DNA of 64,000 nt from SAR202 cluster bacterium bin22 (GCA_002238505.1 MPMM01000007.1:78906-142905), one strand, 5' to 3'; shown: positions 53,669 to 62,775, counted from the first letter of the stretch. Notes: generated from the letters alone by a model not told the origin. Made by a program: numbers and translations.

Positions 53669-55258
53669 CTAGTACACCTCGTCCATGTAACCCGCTATCT
53701 CTTCCAGCTGAAACCCATTGACGGCTATTTCCGGCGCCCACGTTACCTGGTCCGACGACCACCTTACGGTGCCCGTTCTTGCTGACCCGATGCCCAGGAT
53801 GCTGTTGAACACCCTGAGGATGTTGTCGTTCATTCTAAGGGTGTTTGGCCTGATGGGTTCGGCCAGGCGGCCGTCCCTGATCAGGTAGGAGTCTCCCACC
53901 ACCGTGCCACTGAAATCGCCGCTGGTGAATCCGTTGACCGGATAGGTGTACCAGATTCGCCCGATGTAGATGCCGTCCCCCACTCGCCGCAGCAACTCCT
54001 CCCGGTTAACCTCTTCCCCACCTTCAATCACCAGGTTGGTGGGCACCGTTGAAACGCCGGCGGCAAAGTCGCGGCCGCCGCCGTTCCCTGCTCGGAAGCC
54101 GTTGCGCGGCAAAATGCCTCGTTCAACCGTCGCTGGTACCACGCCCAGCTTGTCCCAGTTGCGTGGGGCGTTCATCGTCCGGCGGTAGTTGTAGTAGTCC
54201 GCTAGCAACCCCACCAGGCGGCCGTTCTCGATCAGGTCGGTTCGGCCCGTGGGCAACCCCTCGTCGGTTATGCTCTTGGACCCTGCCAGCCTGGGCGCCG
54301 AGCCATCGTCATACAGGGACAAATTTTCCGATACTATCTGCTGCCCGAACTTTCTCATGAAGAGGGATGCATCGGCGTGGAAAGATTCCAGGTAGAGTCC
54401 TGGCAGCAGAATCCACTCAAGCAGTTCTGCCACCGGTTGCGGCCCCAGCACCACCTTGTAGCTTCCTGAAGCGGTCCGCTGACCGTCCATGGAGCCGATG
54501 GCCCGCCGGGCAGCGGCAGCGGCAGCCCCGGGATTGAAATTGGACAGGTGGGTGCAGACGGACCATCCGCTGCCCTTGGCGTTCATTTCCTCAACCATGG
54601 CTGTGGCAAAGGACATAATCATGGTTGACTCGTCGGTTTGGGGTTCAGGCATTGAAGTAGAGGCGACGGCCATCCGTTCCAGCAGCATCACCACATCGCC
54701 ACCGAGAATCAGCCCCAGGTCCGCCAACTGGGCCTGGGCGTCGCCCTCGGGTTGCGCGGCCCGAAAACGCTCCAGCGCCGCCAGCAGGCTTTCCGAAGAC
54801 TGGAACGCGTCCAGCCCCTGCCTCAGCACATCCCAGCCATGGGCCAGCAGCTTCGAGTTCCTGATGCGCACCAGGGTGGGGTCGTGGTACTCAAACAGGG
54901 TCGGACTCTGGAGGGAAGGCCGCGGCAGGCAGTCGAAATCCGGATCCCGCACCGCCGCCATCCGCGCCTTTTCCAGCGCGCGGGCCACGCCGCCCGGTGA
55001 GAGGTCACTGGCCTCGCTGCCAATGCCAGCCCGGGCGCCTCTTCGCGTCTGGAAGACCGCCCGTACCGAGAGACCGTGGGAGTCAATGGACTTGGGCTCC
55101 TCCACCCCGTTGCAGGGAATGTGGGAAGTGAAGTTGAGCCGGAGGGTGAGGTTGGTGTTGGCCGAGGCGAATACCTCCGCCTCGACCACGTCGGGTTCCT
55201 CGGAAATATAGGCCAGCCCATCACGGACGGCAATGCGCAAATTCACCAGGGGAAGCAT
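53669..55258 (-). CDS. TldD/PmbA family protein of TldE type
   Basis: 529 residues. FSGTVVGDSYLIRDGRLAEPIRPNTLRMNDNILRVFNSI and the GLPTGRTDLIENGRLVGLLADYYNYRRT segments match PmbA/TldE. No HExxxH zinc motif of TldD is seen, so it should be the non-catalytic TldE half, which forms the peptidase with TldD. TldD is not in the window. The family matures microcin B17 and degrades CcdA in E. coli. No signal peptide is visible. Confidence 0.85.
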   Translation of the reverse strand: MLPLVNLRIAVRDGLAYISEEPDVVEAEVFASANTNLTLRLNFTSHIPCNGVEEPKSIDSHGLSVRAVFQTRRGARAGIGSEASDLSPGGVARALEKARMAAVRDPDFDCLPRPSLQSPTLFEYHDPTLVRIRNSKLLAHGWDVLRQGLDAFQSSESLLAALERFRAAQPEGDAQAQLADLGLILGGDVVMLLERMAVASTSMPEPQTDESTMIMSFATAMVEEMNAKGSGWSVCTHLSNFNPGAAAAAARRAIGSMDGQRTASGSYKVVLGPQPVAELLEWILLPGLYLESFHADASLFMRKFGQQIVSENLSLYDDGSAPRLAGSKSITDEGLPTGRTDLIENGRLVGLLADYYNYRRTMNAPRNWDKLGVVPATVERGILPRNGFRAGNGGGRDFAAGVSTVPTNLVIEGGEEVNREELLRRVGDGIYIGRIWYTYPVNGFTSGDFSGTVVGDSYLIRDGRLAEPIRPNTLRMNDNILRVFNSILGIGSARTGTVRWSSDQVTWAPEIAVNGFQLEEIAGYMDEVY

Positions 55259-55567
55259 GAGAATTATCGTTCTCGACCACTGTGCTTCTGGCTCGGGAAG
55301 CGCCCGAGTATCCGGTCGCTAACCACACTGTCTATCATTTGCCGCGGCTGAAATTCAAGGATGACCAGGGGCTGTCGTCAAATTGGTCGTCAACTTGAAG
55401 GTAGAACTCTCTGAGCGTTCCTTTTCGTCCTTCCCGCGAAGGCTGGAACCTCGATGGGCTGAGGTCGAGATTCCTGCCTTAGTAGCAATGGCATTGAACA
55501 TGACGACACGCCCTGGGGAGAGTTGAGCTGGCCGGGATCCCGGCGGGACGCCCATAGGCGTGCAAGC
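55259..55567. other. Intergenic stretch of about 310 bp
   Basis: No gene or strong repeat is seen. Confidence 0.5.
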
Positions 55568-56014
55568 TTAATCCGCCTGCGCGATCAATTTCAGAAAGTC
55601 GTGGCGGGTGAGAATCCCCACCAGTTTGCCGTCGGCTACCACGGGCAGTCGGTGTATCTGGGAACGCATCATCAGCCGGGCAATCTGCTCGATGCTGGCG
55701 TCCTCTGACACGGTGATGATGTTGCGCCGCATGACTTCCCGCACTCGCCTGGTGCCTACCTGGTGCGCCGTCTCTTCCAGGTGCTCCGGCGTGGTGGTTG
55801 AACCCAGCAGGGTGTAAACGTTGTCCACCAGGGGCCGGAATTTCGGGCTAAGGCCGAAGTCCGAATGGGTCAGTATGCCTTTCAGCCTTTCTGAACCGTC
55901 CAGCACCGGCAGGGCGCTGACGTCCTTGTCCAGCATCAATCTGGCGGCTTCGGCTACCGAGGCGTCTTCCTGAATCGTAATAACCGGGGCGGTCATGAGG
56001 TCTTTGGCTAGCAT
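55568..56014 (-). CDS. CBS-domain pair protein
   Basis: 148 residues from the ATG at 56014 (AGGGA upstream); a longer frame starts at 56077. Two CBS motifs: AKDLMTAPVITIQEDASVAEAARLMLDKDVSALPVL and VREVMRRNIITVSEDASIEQIARLMMRSQIHRLPVV. Stand-alone CBS pairs bind adenine nucleotides and report energy state to partner enzymes or transporters. No partner is adjacent; the CocE-type hydrolase is divergent. The protein is cytoplasmic. Confidence 0.92.
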   Translation of the reverse strand: MLAKDLMTAPVITIQEDASVAEAARLMLDKDVSALPVLDGSERLKGILTHSDFGLSPKFRPLVDNVYTLLGSTTTPEHLEETAHQVGTRRVREVMRRNIITVSEDASIEQIARLMMRSQIHRLPVVADGKLVGILTRHDFLKLIAQAD

Positions 56015-56213
56015 GGGATTCCCTGTGTTTGTGTCTCCCGAACTGGTTTGGTTTTTCTTGCCTACAAATCTTATCACATGGCGCTGGCCGTTCGGCTGCG
56101 TCCCAGCTTACTGCGTCCGCCCCATTCGACTTAGGCAAACTTTAACCGAAATTCAAAACTCGCGGGCGTGTTTATATTTGACGCTGCTTGGCTGGCCGGC
56201 GTATCCTGTGCGC

Positions 56214-57974
56214 ATGGCACAGGAAGGACAATACAAGGTAATTCGCGAACGAAACGTCATGGTCCCCATGCGGGACGGCACCTGTTTGGCTACCGACGTA
56301 TTCCGTCCCGATGCCCCGGGGCGCTTTCCGGTTCTGGTCAATCGCGGCCCCTATGGCAAGGACGACTACGTGGCGGCTCCCGACCATTCGGTCTGGTTCT
56401 TTCCCACCCACGGCTATGTGGTCTTGAGCCAGGACTGCCGCGCCCGTTTCGAGTCCGAAGGCGACTACTACAACCCCCTGTTCCAGGAGGTTCAGGACGG
56501 CTACGATACGGTGGAGTGGGCTGCCCGCCAGTCCTGGAGCAACGGCAGGGTGGGCACTACGGGTCAGTCCTACCTTGGGGCTACCCAGTACACCCTGGCC
56601 ACCAACAATCCCCTGCCGCCTCACCTGCAGGCCATGGCCCCCGTATCCGCCTCCTCCGACTTTCACCAGAGCTGGGTTTACCACACCGGCGGCGCCATGG
56701 AATGGGGCTGGATGGTGCCCTACGCCATCCACAAGGGGCGCAACACCCTCCAGAGGCTGGGTCGTGACGATCTGCTGGCCCAGATGGACGAATATGTCCT
56801 GGAACCCGGCAACTTTGGCCGCCCCCTGAGCGACGAGTGGTTCCGGCACCTGCCCCTGAAGGACTGGATTGAGCGGCTGAAAGAGACCGCCCCCTATTTC
56901 CGCGAGTATTTTGAACAGGAACTGGACGGCCCCTACTGGTGGCAACTGAACCTGCTCCATAACCTGGACGGGATCAAGATTCCCATGTTCCACGTCAGTT
57001 CCTGGTACGACATCTTCCTGGAAGGCGCCCTCAACGCATACCGGGCTATTTCCGACCGGGGCGGCAGCGACCTGGCCCGCCGTAACCAGAGACTGCTGGT
57101 GGGTCCCTGGGCCCATATTCGCCCCTACACCCGCCCCACCTCCGGCGACACCGGCGACATAGATTTCGGTCCGGAAGCGGCCATTGAACTTCACGACCAC
57201 CTGCGCCGCTGGTTCGACTACTGGCTCAAGGACGACGCCAACGGAATAATGGACGAGCCGCCCGTCTCTATTTTTGTTATGGGCGACAACAAGTGGCGCT
57301 ACGAGAACGAATGGCCCCTGGCCCGCACCCACTACACCCGCTATTACCTCCATTCCGGCGGGTCGGCCAACACCCGGGCCGGCGACGGCTCTTTGTCCAC
57401 CGTGCCCCCGGGGAATGAGCCCGCTGACAGTTACATCTATGATCCCAATGACCCCGCTCCTACCCTGCGCGGCAATACCCTCATGATTCCCCACGGGGTC
57501 CAGGACCAGCGTCCGGTGGAAGACCGACCTGACGTGCTGGTTTTTACCTCGGAGCCGCTGGAAAAGAAACTGGAACTGACCGGCCCCATCGAAGTCAAGC
57601 TGTTCGCTGCCAGCACCGCGGTGGACACCGACTTCACGGCCAAGCTGGTGGATGTGCGCCCCGACGGCTACGCCCACAACATCCAGGACGGCATTGTTCG
57701 GGCCCGCTACCGCACTTCCGCCCGAAATCCGGCCTTCATCACCCCGGGCAAGGTGTACGGGTACACCATTGACCTTTGGGCCACCAGCCACGTTTGGCAG
57801 GAGGGCCACCGCCTGCGGGTGGAAGTGTCCAGCAGTAACTTTCCCCGTTTCGACCGAAACCCCAACACCGGCGCGCCCCTTGGCGAGGACGACAGGCTGG
57901 AGTCGGCGCAGCAGACCGTGCGCCACAGTGCGGAATATCCTTCCCATATCGTGCTGCCGGTTATTCCACGGTAG
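56214..57974 (+). CDS. CocE/NonD family hydrolase (X-Pro dipeptidyl-peptidase type)
   Basis: 586 residues from the ATG at 56214; the frame is open upstream but this start gives a normal N-terminus (MAQEGQYKVIRERNVMVPMRDG). Nucleophile Ser119 lies in GTTGQSYLGA, with a His candidate in VGPWAHIRPYTRP. The C-terminal jelly-roll (GYTIDLWATSHVWQEGHRLRVEVSSSNFPRFDRN) is typical of the S15/CocE family. The enzymes cleave esters or Xaa-Pro peptides. No signal peptide is present. Confidence 0.93.
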   Translation: MAQEGQYKVIRERNVMVPMRDGTCLATDVFRPDAPGRFPVLVNRGPYGKDDYVAAPDHSVWFFPTHGYVVLSQDCRARFESEGDYYNPLFQEVQDGYDTVEWAARQSWSNGRVGTTGQSYLGATQYTLATNNPLPPHLQAMAPVSASSDFHQSWVYHTGGAMEWGWMVPYAIHKGRNTLQRLGRDDLLAQMDEYVLEPGNFGRPLSDEWFRHLPLKDWIERLKETAPYFREYFEQELDGPYWWQLNLLHNLDGIKIPMFHVSSWYDIFLEGALNAYRAISDRGGSDLARRNQRLLVGPWAHIRPYTRPTSGDTGDIDFGPEAAIELHDHLRRWFDYWLKDDANGIMDEPPVSIFVMGDNKWRYENEWPLARTHYTRYYLHSGGSANTRAGDGSLSTVPPGNEPADSYIYDPNDPAPTLRGNTLMIPHGVQDQRPVEDRPDVLVFTSEPLEKKLELTGPIEVKLFAASTAVDTDFTAKLVDVRPDGYAHNIQDGIVRARYRTSARNPAFITPGKVYGYTIDLWATSHVWQEGHRLRVEVSSSNFPRFDRNPNTGAPLGEDDRLESAQQTVRHSAEYPSHIVLPVIPR

Positions 57975-58072
57975 GTTGACCGGGAAGGTCTGAAACCATC
58001 AGGAAAAATCTCTCCCCGCTTCTCCAGGGAGTGGGGTCGGGGCAAGCGCCCCTGCATCCGGAGGAAACGCTC

Positions 58073-58531
58073 ATGACCACAGGCGCCAGTATCTTCACCC
58101 AGGAACAGAGGGACCTGATTACCGCAGCCTTTAACCGGCTTATCCCCGCCCAGGACCAGTTCCCCGGCGCCGGCGATCTGGGTGGGGCCCAGTTCGTGGA
58201 GCAGGTGGCGACCGGTAACATCGTCCTGCGCCGCTCCTTTGGCGAGGGGCTGGCCCAGTTGGAAATTGCCTCGTCCCGCCGGGGTAGTGACGGCTTCACT
58301 GCCCTGTCCCCCCAGGCCCAGGATGAAACCTTGCGGGAGATTGAGGCCGAGCAGCCCGCCTTTTTCCGCGAATTCGTTCGCCAGTGCTACAACTTCTATT
58401 ACACTAATCCCCTTGTATTTGACCTGATTGGTTACTCCATGCCGGAACCGCAGGATTACCAGCCTCTGCCCTTCGACGAAAGCCTGCTGGAACCGGTACG
58501 CCAGCGGGGCCAGATGTGGAGGGCCGTTTAG
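58073..58531 (+). CDS. gluconate 2-dehydrogenase subunit 3 (gamma) family protein
   Basis: 152 residues from the ATG at 58073 with GGAGG upstream. FTQEQRDLITAAFNRLIPAQDQFPGAGDLGGAQFVEQ is the Gluconate_2-dh3 pattern. In other bacteria this subunit carries a Tat signal and assists a flavoprotein (GMC-type) dehydrogenase that feeds cytochrome c. Here there is no signal and no GMC oxidoreductase in the window, so its partner must be elsewhere. It sits 98 bp behind the CocE gene. Confidence 0.82.
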   Translation: MTTGASIFTQEQRDLITAAFNRLIPAQDQFPGAGDLGGAQFVEQVATGNIVLRRSFGEGLAQLEIASSRRGSDGFTALSPQAQDETLREIEAEQPAFFREFVRQCYNFYYTNPLVFDLIGYSMPEPQDYQPLPFDESLLEPVRQRGQMWRAV

Positions 58532-58602
58532 GTAGCCGGAAGTAATCCCTTCCCGGCGGCCGTCCCATGCAGGAGCGGAATGTTGTTAACGGAGGTGGAC
58601 CG

Positions 58603-59268
58603 ATGCAAAGAGTGGACTTTGATCGTCAGCTTACCCACCTGCAAGAAGAGATAGTCTTGTTGGCCAACGTGGTGGACAAGGCCATTTACCGTTCGGTGGA
58701 AGCCCTGAAGAATCGCGATCTGGCCGAGTCCCAGGCGGTCATAGACGGTGACGACTATATCGACCAGAAGCGCTACGAGGTCGAAGAACTGTGCGTGGAC
58801 CTCTTCGCCACCCGCCAGCCCATGGCCGGTGACCTTCGGGCCATCGTCGCCATGCTTCATATCGCGGTGGAACTGGAACGCATGGGCGACTACGCCGAGG
58901 GCATCGCCAAGATCAGCCTTCTAATGGGCGACGAACCGCCCCTGAAACCCCTCATCGACATTCCGCGGATGGCCAACAAGGCCACGGAAATGCTGCGCGA
59001 CAGTGTGGACTGCCTGATCGAGCGGGACCTGGTCAAGGCGGAAAAGGTGATGGACGATGACGACGAGGTGGACGACCTGTATGACCAGGTTTACCGGGAA
59101 TTGCTGCTCTTCATGATCCAGGACCCCCGCAGCATCCAGCGAGCCACCTACCTGCTTTGGGCCGCCCACGACCTGGAACGCATCGCCGACCGCGCCACCA
59201 ACATAGCAGAACGGGTCGTGTTCCTTGTCACCGGCAAAATGCGCAAGGAGAAAACCAGCAAGTACTAG
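58603..59268 (+). CDS. phoU: PhoU phosphate-signalling regulator
   Basis: 221 residues from the ATG at 58603 (GGAGG upstream). The two three-helix repeats each hold an acidic metal-binding stretch (EVEELCVDLFATRQPMAGDLRAIVAMLHIAVELERMGDYAEGIA and YLLWAAHDLERIADRATNIAERVVF). PhoU connects the Pst transporter to PhoR. Neither pst genes nor phoBR are adjacent; the PhoR/PhoB pair lies at 13-15.6 kb. The protein is cytoplasmic. Confidence 0.95.
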   Translation: MQRVDFDRQLTHLQEEIVLLANVVDKAIYRSVEALKNRDLAESQAVIDGDDYIDQKRYEVEELCVDLFATRQPMAGDLRAIVAMLHIAVELERMGDYAEGIAKISLLMGDEPPLKPLIDIPRMANKATEMLRDSVDCLIERDLVKAEKVMDDDDEVDDLYDQVYRELLLFMIQDPRSIQRATYLLWAAHDLERIADRATNIAERVVFLVTGKMRKEKTSKY

Positions 59269-59300
59269 CGGTTGCCACTGTCGGAGTTATGGCCCACCCC

Positions 59301-59372
59301 CGTTCGTCCTGAGCCTGTCGAAGGACCATCCCCCCTTGCATGAGTAGGGGCGCACGGCCGTGCGCCCCCGCG
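59301..59372. repeat. Two repeat types side by side behind phoU
   Basis: CGTTCGTCCTGAGCCTGTCG followed by AAGGACC (59301-59328) is one arm of the CACCACGAACGGG family. A perfect GGGGCGCACGG palindrome (59347-59368) follows, of the GTAGGGGC family. The palindrome lies between the convergent phoU and radical SAM genes and may end their transcripts. Confidence 0.7.
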
Positions 59373-59404
59373 TCTCACCGTCCACCAGGGCAATCCCAAC
59401 TCGC

Positions 59405-60310
59405 TCAGGCAATCAGCGCCAGTTGCTGGGACTGCCGGGGCGCGTTCAGTTCCCGGGGCGGCGTAACCGAGGGCAGGCGGTGGACTCTTCGCGCCTCGTC
59501 CACCAGCGCCAGGACTGACTCGGTGTATTCCTTGGCCGCGTACGTGTTCCGGTACAGACGCTCGTAACCTGCGGTCAGGTGCGGGTACGATTCCCGCAAC
59601 ATGGGCATGAACCACTCCCTGGAACCGGGCTTCAGGAATAGCAGGTTGCCCGACAGGAACTGGGCGTGATGCCTGGCTGCTGCCTGGACCGTTTCGTTAA
59701 TGGCCTCGGCGCTGTCGGAAATGCCGGGCAGCAGGGGAGCCATCATCACGCCGGCGGGAATGCCGCTTTCTACCAGGAACTGCATTGCTTCCAGCCTCGC
59801 TTTAGGGCTGGGAGTCCCCGGCTCGGTGCGCTTCCAAACCTGGTCGTCCACGCTTCCCACGCTGAAGATCACCTGCACATCGGCGGCGTGATACAACTCT
59901 CGCAGTACGTCCACGTCCCGGCGTACCAGCACGCCCTTGGTGGTAATGGAAGCGGGATTACGCAGATCGGCCAGGACCTGGATAATCTGGCGGGTCAGCT
60001 TGTATTGGGCCTCGGCGGGTTCGTAGGGATCTGATGCCGTGCCGATGGCGACAGGCTCGCCCCTCCATTTGGGACGGCGCAGTTCGTCGCGCAACACCTG
60101 GGCGGCGTTCACCTTGGCGAAAACGCGCTGGTCGAACTCCTCGCCCGAGTTCATCCCCCAAAACTCGTGAGTGGGCCTGGCATAACAGTAGCGGCAGGCG
60201 TGACGGCAGCCGCGATAGGGGTTCAGGGTCCAGCGAAACGGATACCCCGGAACATCAATGCGGTTTAGCAGGGATTTACAGGTGATCTCCTGAACCTCAG
60301 CTTGAGCCAT
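59405..60310 (-). CDS. radical SAM protein, Rv2578c/SplB-like family
   Basis: 301 residues from the ATG at 60310 (AGGGGG upstream). GCRHACRYCYA holds the cluster ligands Cys35, Cys39 and Cys42. The rest (IGTASDPYEPAEAQYKLTRQIIQVL and ITTKGVLVRRDVDVLREL) matches the Rv2578c-like radical SAM family, distantly related to spore photoproduct lyase. A DNA-repair role has been suggested for the family but is not shown. The promoter has a near-perfect LexA-like box (60355-60366). Confidence 0.88.
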   Translation of the reverse strand: MAQAEVQEITCKSLLNRIDVPGYPFRWTLNPYRGCRHACRYCYARPTHEFWGMNSGEEFDQRVFAKVNAAQVLRDELRRPKWRGEPVAIGTASDPYEPAEAQYKLTRQIIQVLADLRNPASITTKGVLVRRDVDVLRELYHAADVQVIFSVGSVDDQVWKRTEPGTPSPKARLEAMQFLVESGIPAGVMMAPLLPGISDSAEAINETVQAAARHHAQFLSGNLLFLKPGSREWFMPMLRESYPHLTAGYERLYRNTYAAKEYTESVLALVDEARRVHRLPSVTPPRELNAPRQSQQLALIA

Positions 60311-60351
60311 AACAACACCCCCTCTGTTCACTAACTAGAACAAGCGTCCTA

Positions 60352-60380
60352 ATCGTACAGATGTTCTATAATGTTGTCAA
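60352..60380 (-). promoter_or_regulatory. Promoter with near-match LexA-like box
   Basis: On the minus strand TTGACA (60375-60380) and TACGAT (60352-60357) are 17 bp apart. GAACATCTGTAC (60355-60366) differs from GAAC-N4-GTTC at one base and overlaps the -10, as in the promoter of the other radical SAM gene. Confidence 0.5.
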
Positions 60381-61094
60381 CTTCTACTTCATTGTTAGCC
60401 AGGGTATCTCGATCATTGTGGTAGAGTCTCTTCCTCCGTTCGCCCTGAGCCCGTCGAAGGGCCGCCCGGAATGGCTCTCCAAGCTCATCACGAACGGACT
60501 GGAGGAGTTGCCACCGACAATCGAAAGACCCTGCATTGGTAGCTGCGCTTCTAACATGTGGTCCTGCTGAGTGCTACGGAATAACTTGAGACTTGCGCCC
60601 ACACCTGTTTCCGCCCCTCAAAGGCTGGTTCATGCAGGTGATTCGACATATTAGGGCACGTTCTGATCCACCTCCTTCTTCTATTATAACCCTGCCCATT
60701 AACTGATGCCAACTAAAGGGCCATTGTAATTAAACTGATCTATATGTCATTGAAACCGCCGCAAGTCCAGTGCCCCGTATTGCCCTGACCCATTCAAGAC
60801 CGAGGGAGGAACAGAACCAGGAGCCAGGGCCCCGCAGGGTTTCGTTTCAGGTCGCATGGGCAACTGGAACGGTAGGGGCAGACCTGTGTGTCTGCCCTTG
60901 TCGCCCAAATGAAACCACCTGAATAGGAACGCTACCGCAGGGCCCAGGTCCTTCGACAAGTTCAACGCCGGCGGTATAGAATGGCACACCCGGCCACCGG
61001 TCAATGTCCCGCCTCCCACTGGGCCGCGAGCAAAAGAGCCAGACGGGGCCCTTGCCGGTGAGCCAGCCACACCCGCATTTGAGGATTGCCAGCA
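60381..61094. other. Intergenic stretch of about 710 bp with repeats
   Basis: It holds a full copy of the CACCACGAACGGG-type element (60438-60498, ends CGTTCGCCCTGAGCC and CTCATCACGAACGGA), a GTAGGGGC element near 60872-60900 and a partial TTCGACAAGTTCAAC near 60953. No gene is supported. Confidence 0.6.
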
Positions 61095-62123
61095 ATGAAA
61101 GCGATGGTTCTGGAGCAGTTCAACGCTCCGCTGACTTTGAGTGACGTGCCCGACCCCCAAATGGGTCCCCGCGACGTGATCATCAGGGTGGTGGCCAACG
61201 GCCTTTGCGCCACCGACCTGAAAATATCCGGCGGACTGGTGCCCACCGTGCCGTTGCCCCATATCCCCGGTCACGAGGCGGCCGGAGAGGTAGTGGAAGT
61301 CGGCGCCGAAGTGCCGGGCCTGCAGAGGGGTGACCGCGTCACGGTGTATCCCACCGAAGGCTGCGGTTTCTGCGATTACTGCCGCAAGGGCATGGAGAAC
61401 TATTGCGTTACCGCTCCCCGCACCGGCTTTGAAATCAACGGCGGCTTCAGCGAGTACATGCGTGTATCCGGCCGTAACGCCGTCAAAATCTCGCTCGAGG
61501 TGCCCTGGGAAGAGGCGGCCATCATCCCCGACGCCATTGCCAGCGTGTACCACGCCCTGACCCAGCGGGCAAAAATCCAGCCAGGCGAAACCGTGGTAAT
61601 TGTGGGCATTGGCGGCCTGGGCATCCACGCCATGCAGATGGCCAAAATCATGGGCGCCCGCGTAATCGCCGCCGATGTGGTGCCCGACAAGCTGCTGGGA
61701 GCCGAGCAGTTCAATCCCGACGTCATCGTCAACAGCCGGGTTGAAAACCTGCCCGAAAGGGTGAAGGAGTTAACCAATGGTCTGGGGGCCGATGTCGTCG
61801 TAGAGGGTGTGGGCGGCGAGGCGGTGGCGGCTGTCCTGCCCGACAGCGTCGCCAGCCTCAAGCTGGGCGGACGCCTGGTCATCCTGGGGTATAACTACGG
61901 CATTCCCTTGGCGGTGGACACCGCTGATCTCATCTACGGCCAGTGGAGCATTCTGGGCACCCGCGCCTCAAATCTCCAGGACGTGGTGGAGGTGGTAAAG
62001 CTGGTGGAGCAGGGCCAGCTGAAACCGGTGGTTTCCGAGACTTACCCGCTGCAGGACGTGGAACAGGCCCTGGCAAAATTGAGGGAAAGCCCACCCCTGG
62101 GCAGGATTGTCCTGCAGTCCTGA
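61095..62123 (+). CDS. zinc-dependent alcohol dehydrogenase (MDR family)
   Basis: 342 residues from the ATG at 61095. Catalytic zinc ligands Cys38 (NGLCATD) and His60-Glu61 (GHEAAGEV), the structural zinc lobe Cys90-Cys93-Cys96-Cys104 (GCGFCDYC and NYC) and the NAD(P)-binding GIGGLGIHAMQMAK segment are all present. The enzyme oxidises an alcohol or polyol in the cytoplasm. No substrate can be chosen. A strong terminator follows. Confidence 0.95.
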   Translation: MKAMVLEQFNAPLTLSDVPDPQMGPRDVIIRVVANGLCATDLKISGGLVPTVPLPHIPGHEAAGEVVEVGAEVPGLQRGDRVTVYPTEGCGFCDYCRKGMENYCVTAPRTGFEINGGFSEYMRVSGRNAVKISLEVPWEEAAIIPDAIASVYHALTQRAKIQPGETVVIVGIGGLGIHAMQMAKIMGARVIAADVVPDKLLGAEQFNPDVIVNSRVENLPERVKELTNGLGADVVVEGVGGEAVAAVLPDSVASLKLGGRLVILGYNYGIPLAVDTADLIYGQWSILGTRASNLQDVVEVVKLVEQGQLKPVVSETYPLQDVEQALAKLRESPPLGRIVLQS

Positions 62124-62150
62124 AACCGAATGCGATACCCATGGAATAGG

Positions 62151-62185
62151 AAACGGCCTGCCAGTTCGGCAGGCCGTTTTTTCTT
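62151..62185 (+). terminator. Rho-independent terminator
   Basis: 12-bp stem AAACGGCCTGCC with its complement around AGTTC, running into a TTTTTTCTTC tract. It ends the alcohol dehydrogenase transcript and faces the end of hicB. Confidence 0.92.
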
Positions 62186-62195
62186 CGCGTACTAC

Positions 62196-62480
62196 TTACG
62201 CAGTGGGGGCAACCGGTGGCGAATCTGTGGACGCTGGCACTGACGCAAAGCGATAACGCACATATTCCGAGTCATCGGCATAGTCGTCTTCGTCGAAAAC
62301 ATGCTCCGGCGGAAGGGATTCACCTTGTTCCTGCAAACTGTCCAGGTGGAATTCCAGCGCATCAAGAAAATTTGAGATGGTTTCCTGTGGCGTAGATCCC
62401 GTTGATACGCAACCCGGCACATCCGGGGAGAAAGCTCCCCAATTGGTATCCCCTGGTTCAAGGATAATCACGTATTTCAT
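62196..62480 (-). CDS. hicB: HicB-type antitoxin
   Basis: 94 residues. MKYVIILEPGDTNWGAFSPDVPGCVSTGSTPQETISNFLDALEFHL is the HicB degenerated RNase-H fold start, including the PDVPGCVSTG stretch. The acidic C-terminus has no clear DNA-binding RHH domain, so operon autoregulation is uncertain. The ATG at 62480 is one base beyond the hicA stop. Confidence 0.9.
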   Translation of the reverse strand: MKYVIILEPGDTNWGAFSPDVPGCVSTGSTPQETISNFLDALEFHLDSLQEQGESLPPEHVFDEDDYADDSEYVRYRFASVPASTDSPPVAPTA

Positions 62481-62481
62481 T

Positions 62482-62682
62482 CTACTGGCCTTGCAACTGG
62501 GCTTGACGGCGTATTTGAGCCCACAGCCCCGGTCCTAAATCATCGCCCAACTTTCCAGGGATGGTAACAAGACCCGGCTTCTCAAGGTGATTGAATTGGC
62601 GGTGGCTGCCACGAGTTCTGACGTGATACCAGCCATCTTGTTCAATAATACGGATGGCCTCGCGGACTTTAATGGAAGGCAT
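62482..62682 (-). CDS. hicA: HicA-type toxin
   Basis: 66 residues. A double-stranded-RNA-binding-like fold with catalytic His in TRGSHRQF and the VTIPGKLGDDLGPGL segment is present. HicA is an mRNA interferase. The ATG lies only 16 bases behind the tRNA-Pro CCA end on the same strand and has no ribosome site, so hicAB is probably transcribed with the tRNA. hicA precedes hicB, the usual order. Confidence 0.9.
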   Translation of the reverse strand: MPSIKVREAIRIIEQDGWYHVRTRGSHRQFNHLEKPGLVTIPGKLGDDLGPGLWAQIRRQAQLQGQ

Positions 62683-62698
62683 TGGAGGTTAAATTAGC

Positions 62699-62775
62699 TG
62701 GTCGGGGCGGCCGGATTTGAACCGGCGACCCCCTGCACCCCATGCAGGTGCGCTACCGGGCTGCGCTACGCCCCG
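62699..62775 (-). tRNA. tRNA-Pro (GGG)
   Basis: Complete 77-nt cloverleaf on the minus strand: acceptor CGGGGCG with CGCCCCG, anticodon stem CCTGC/GCAGG with loop ATGGGGT (anticodon GGG), T-loop TTCAAAT, and an encoded ACCA end. hicA starts 16 bases downstream. Confidence 0.96.

Noticed and set aside
56172..57947. Minus-strand frame of 591 codons
   Set aside because: Antisense to the CocE-type hydrolase, no start context and no known domain.
60747..61628. Minus-strand frame overlapping the alcohol dehydrogenase
   Set aside because: It is antisense to a well-supported zinc enzyme and has no ribosome site.
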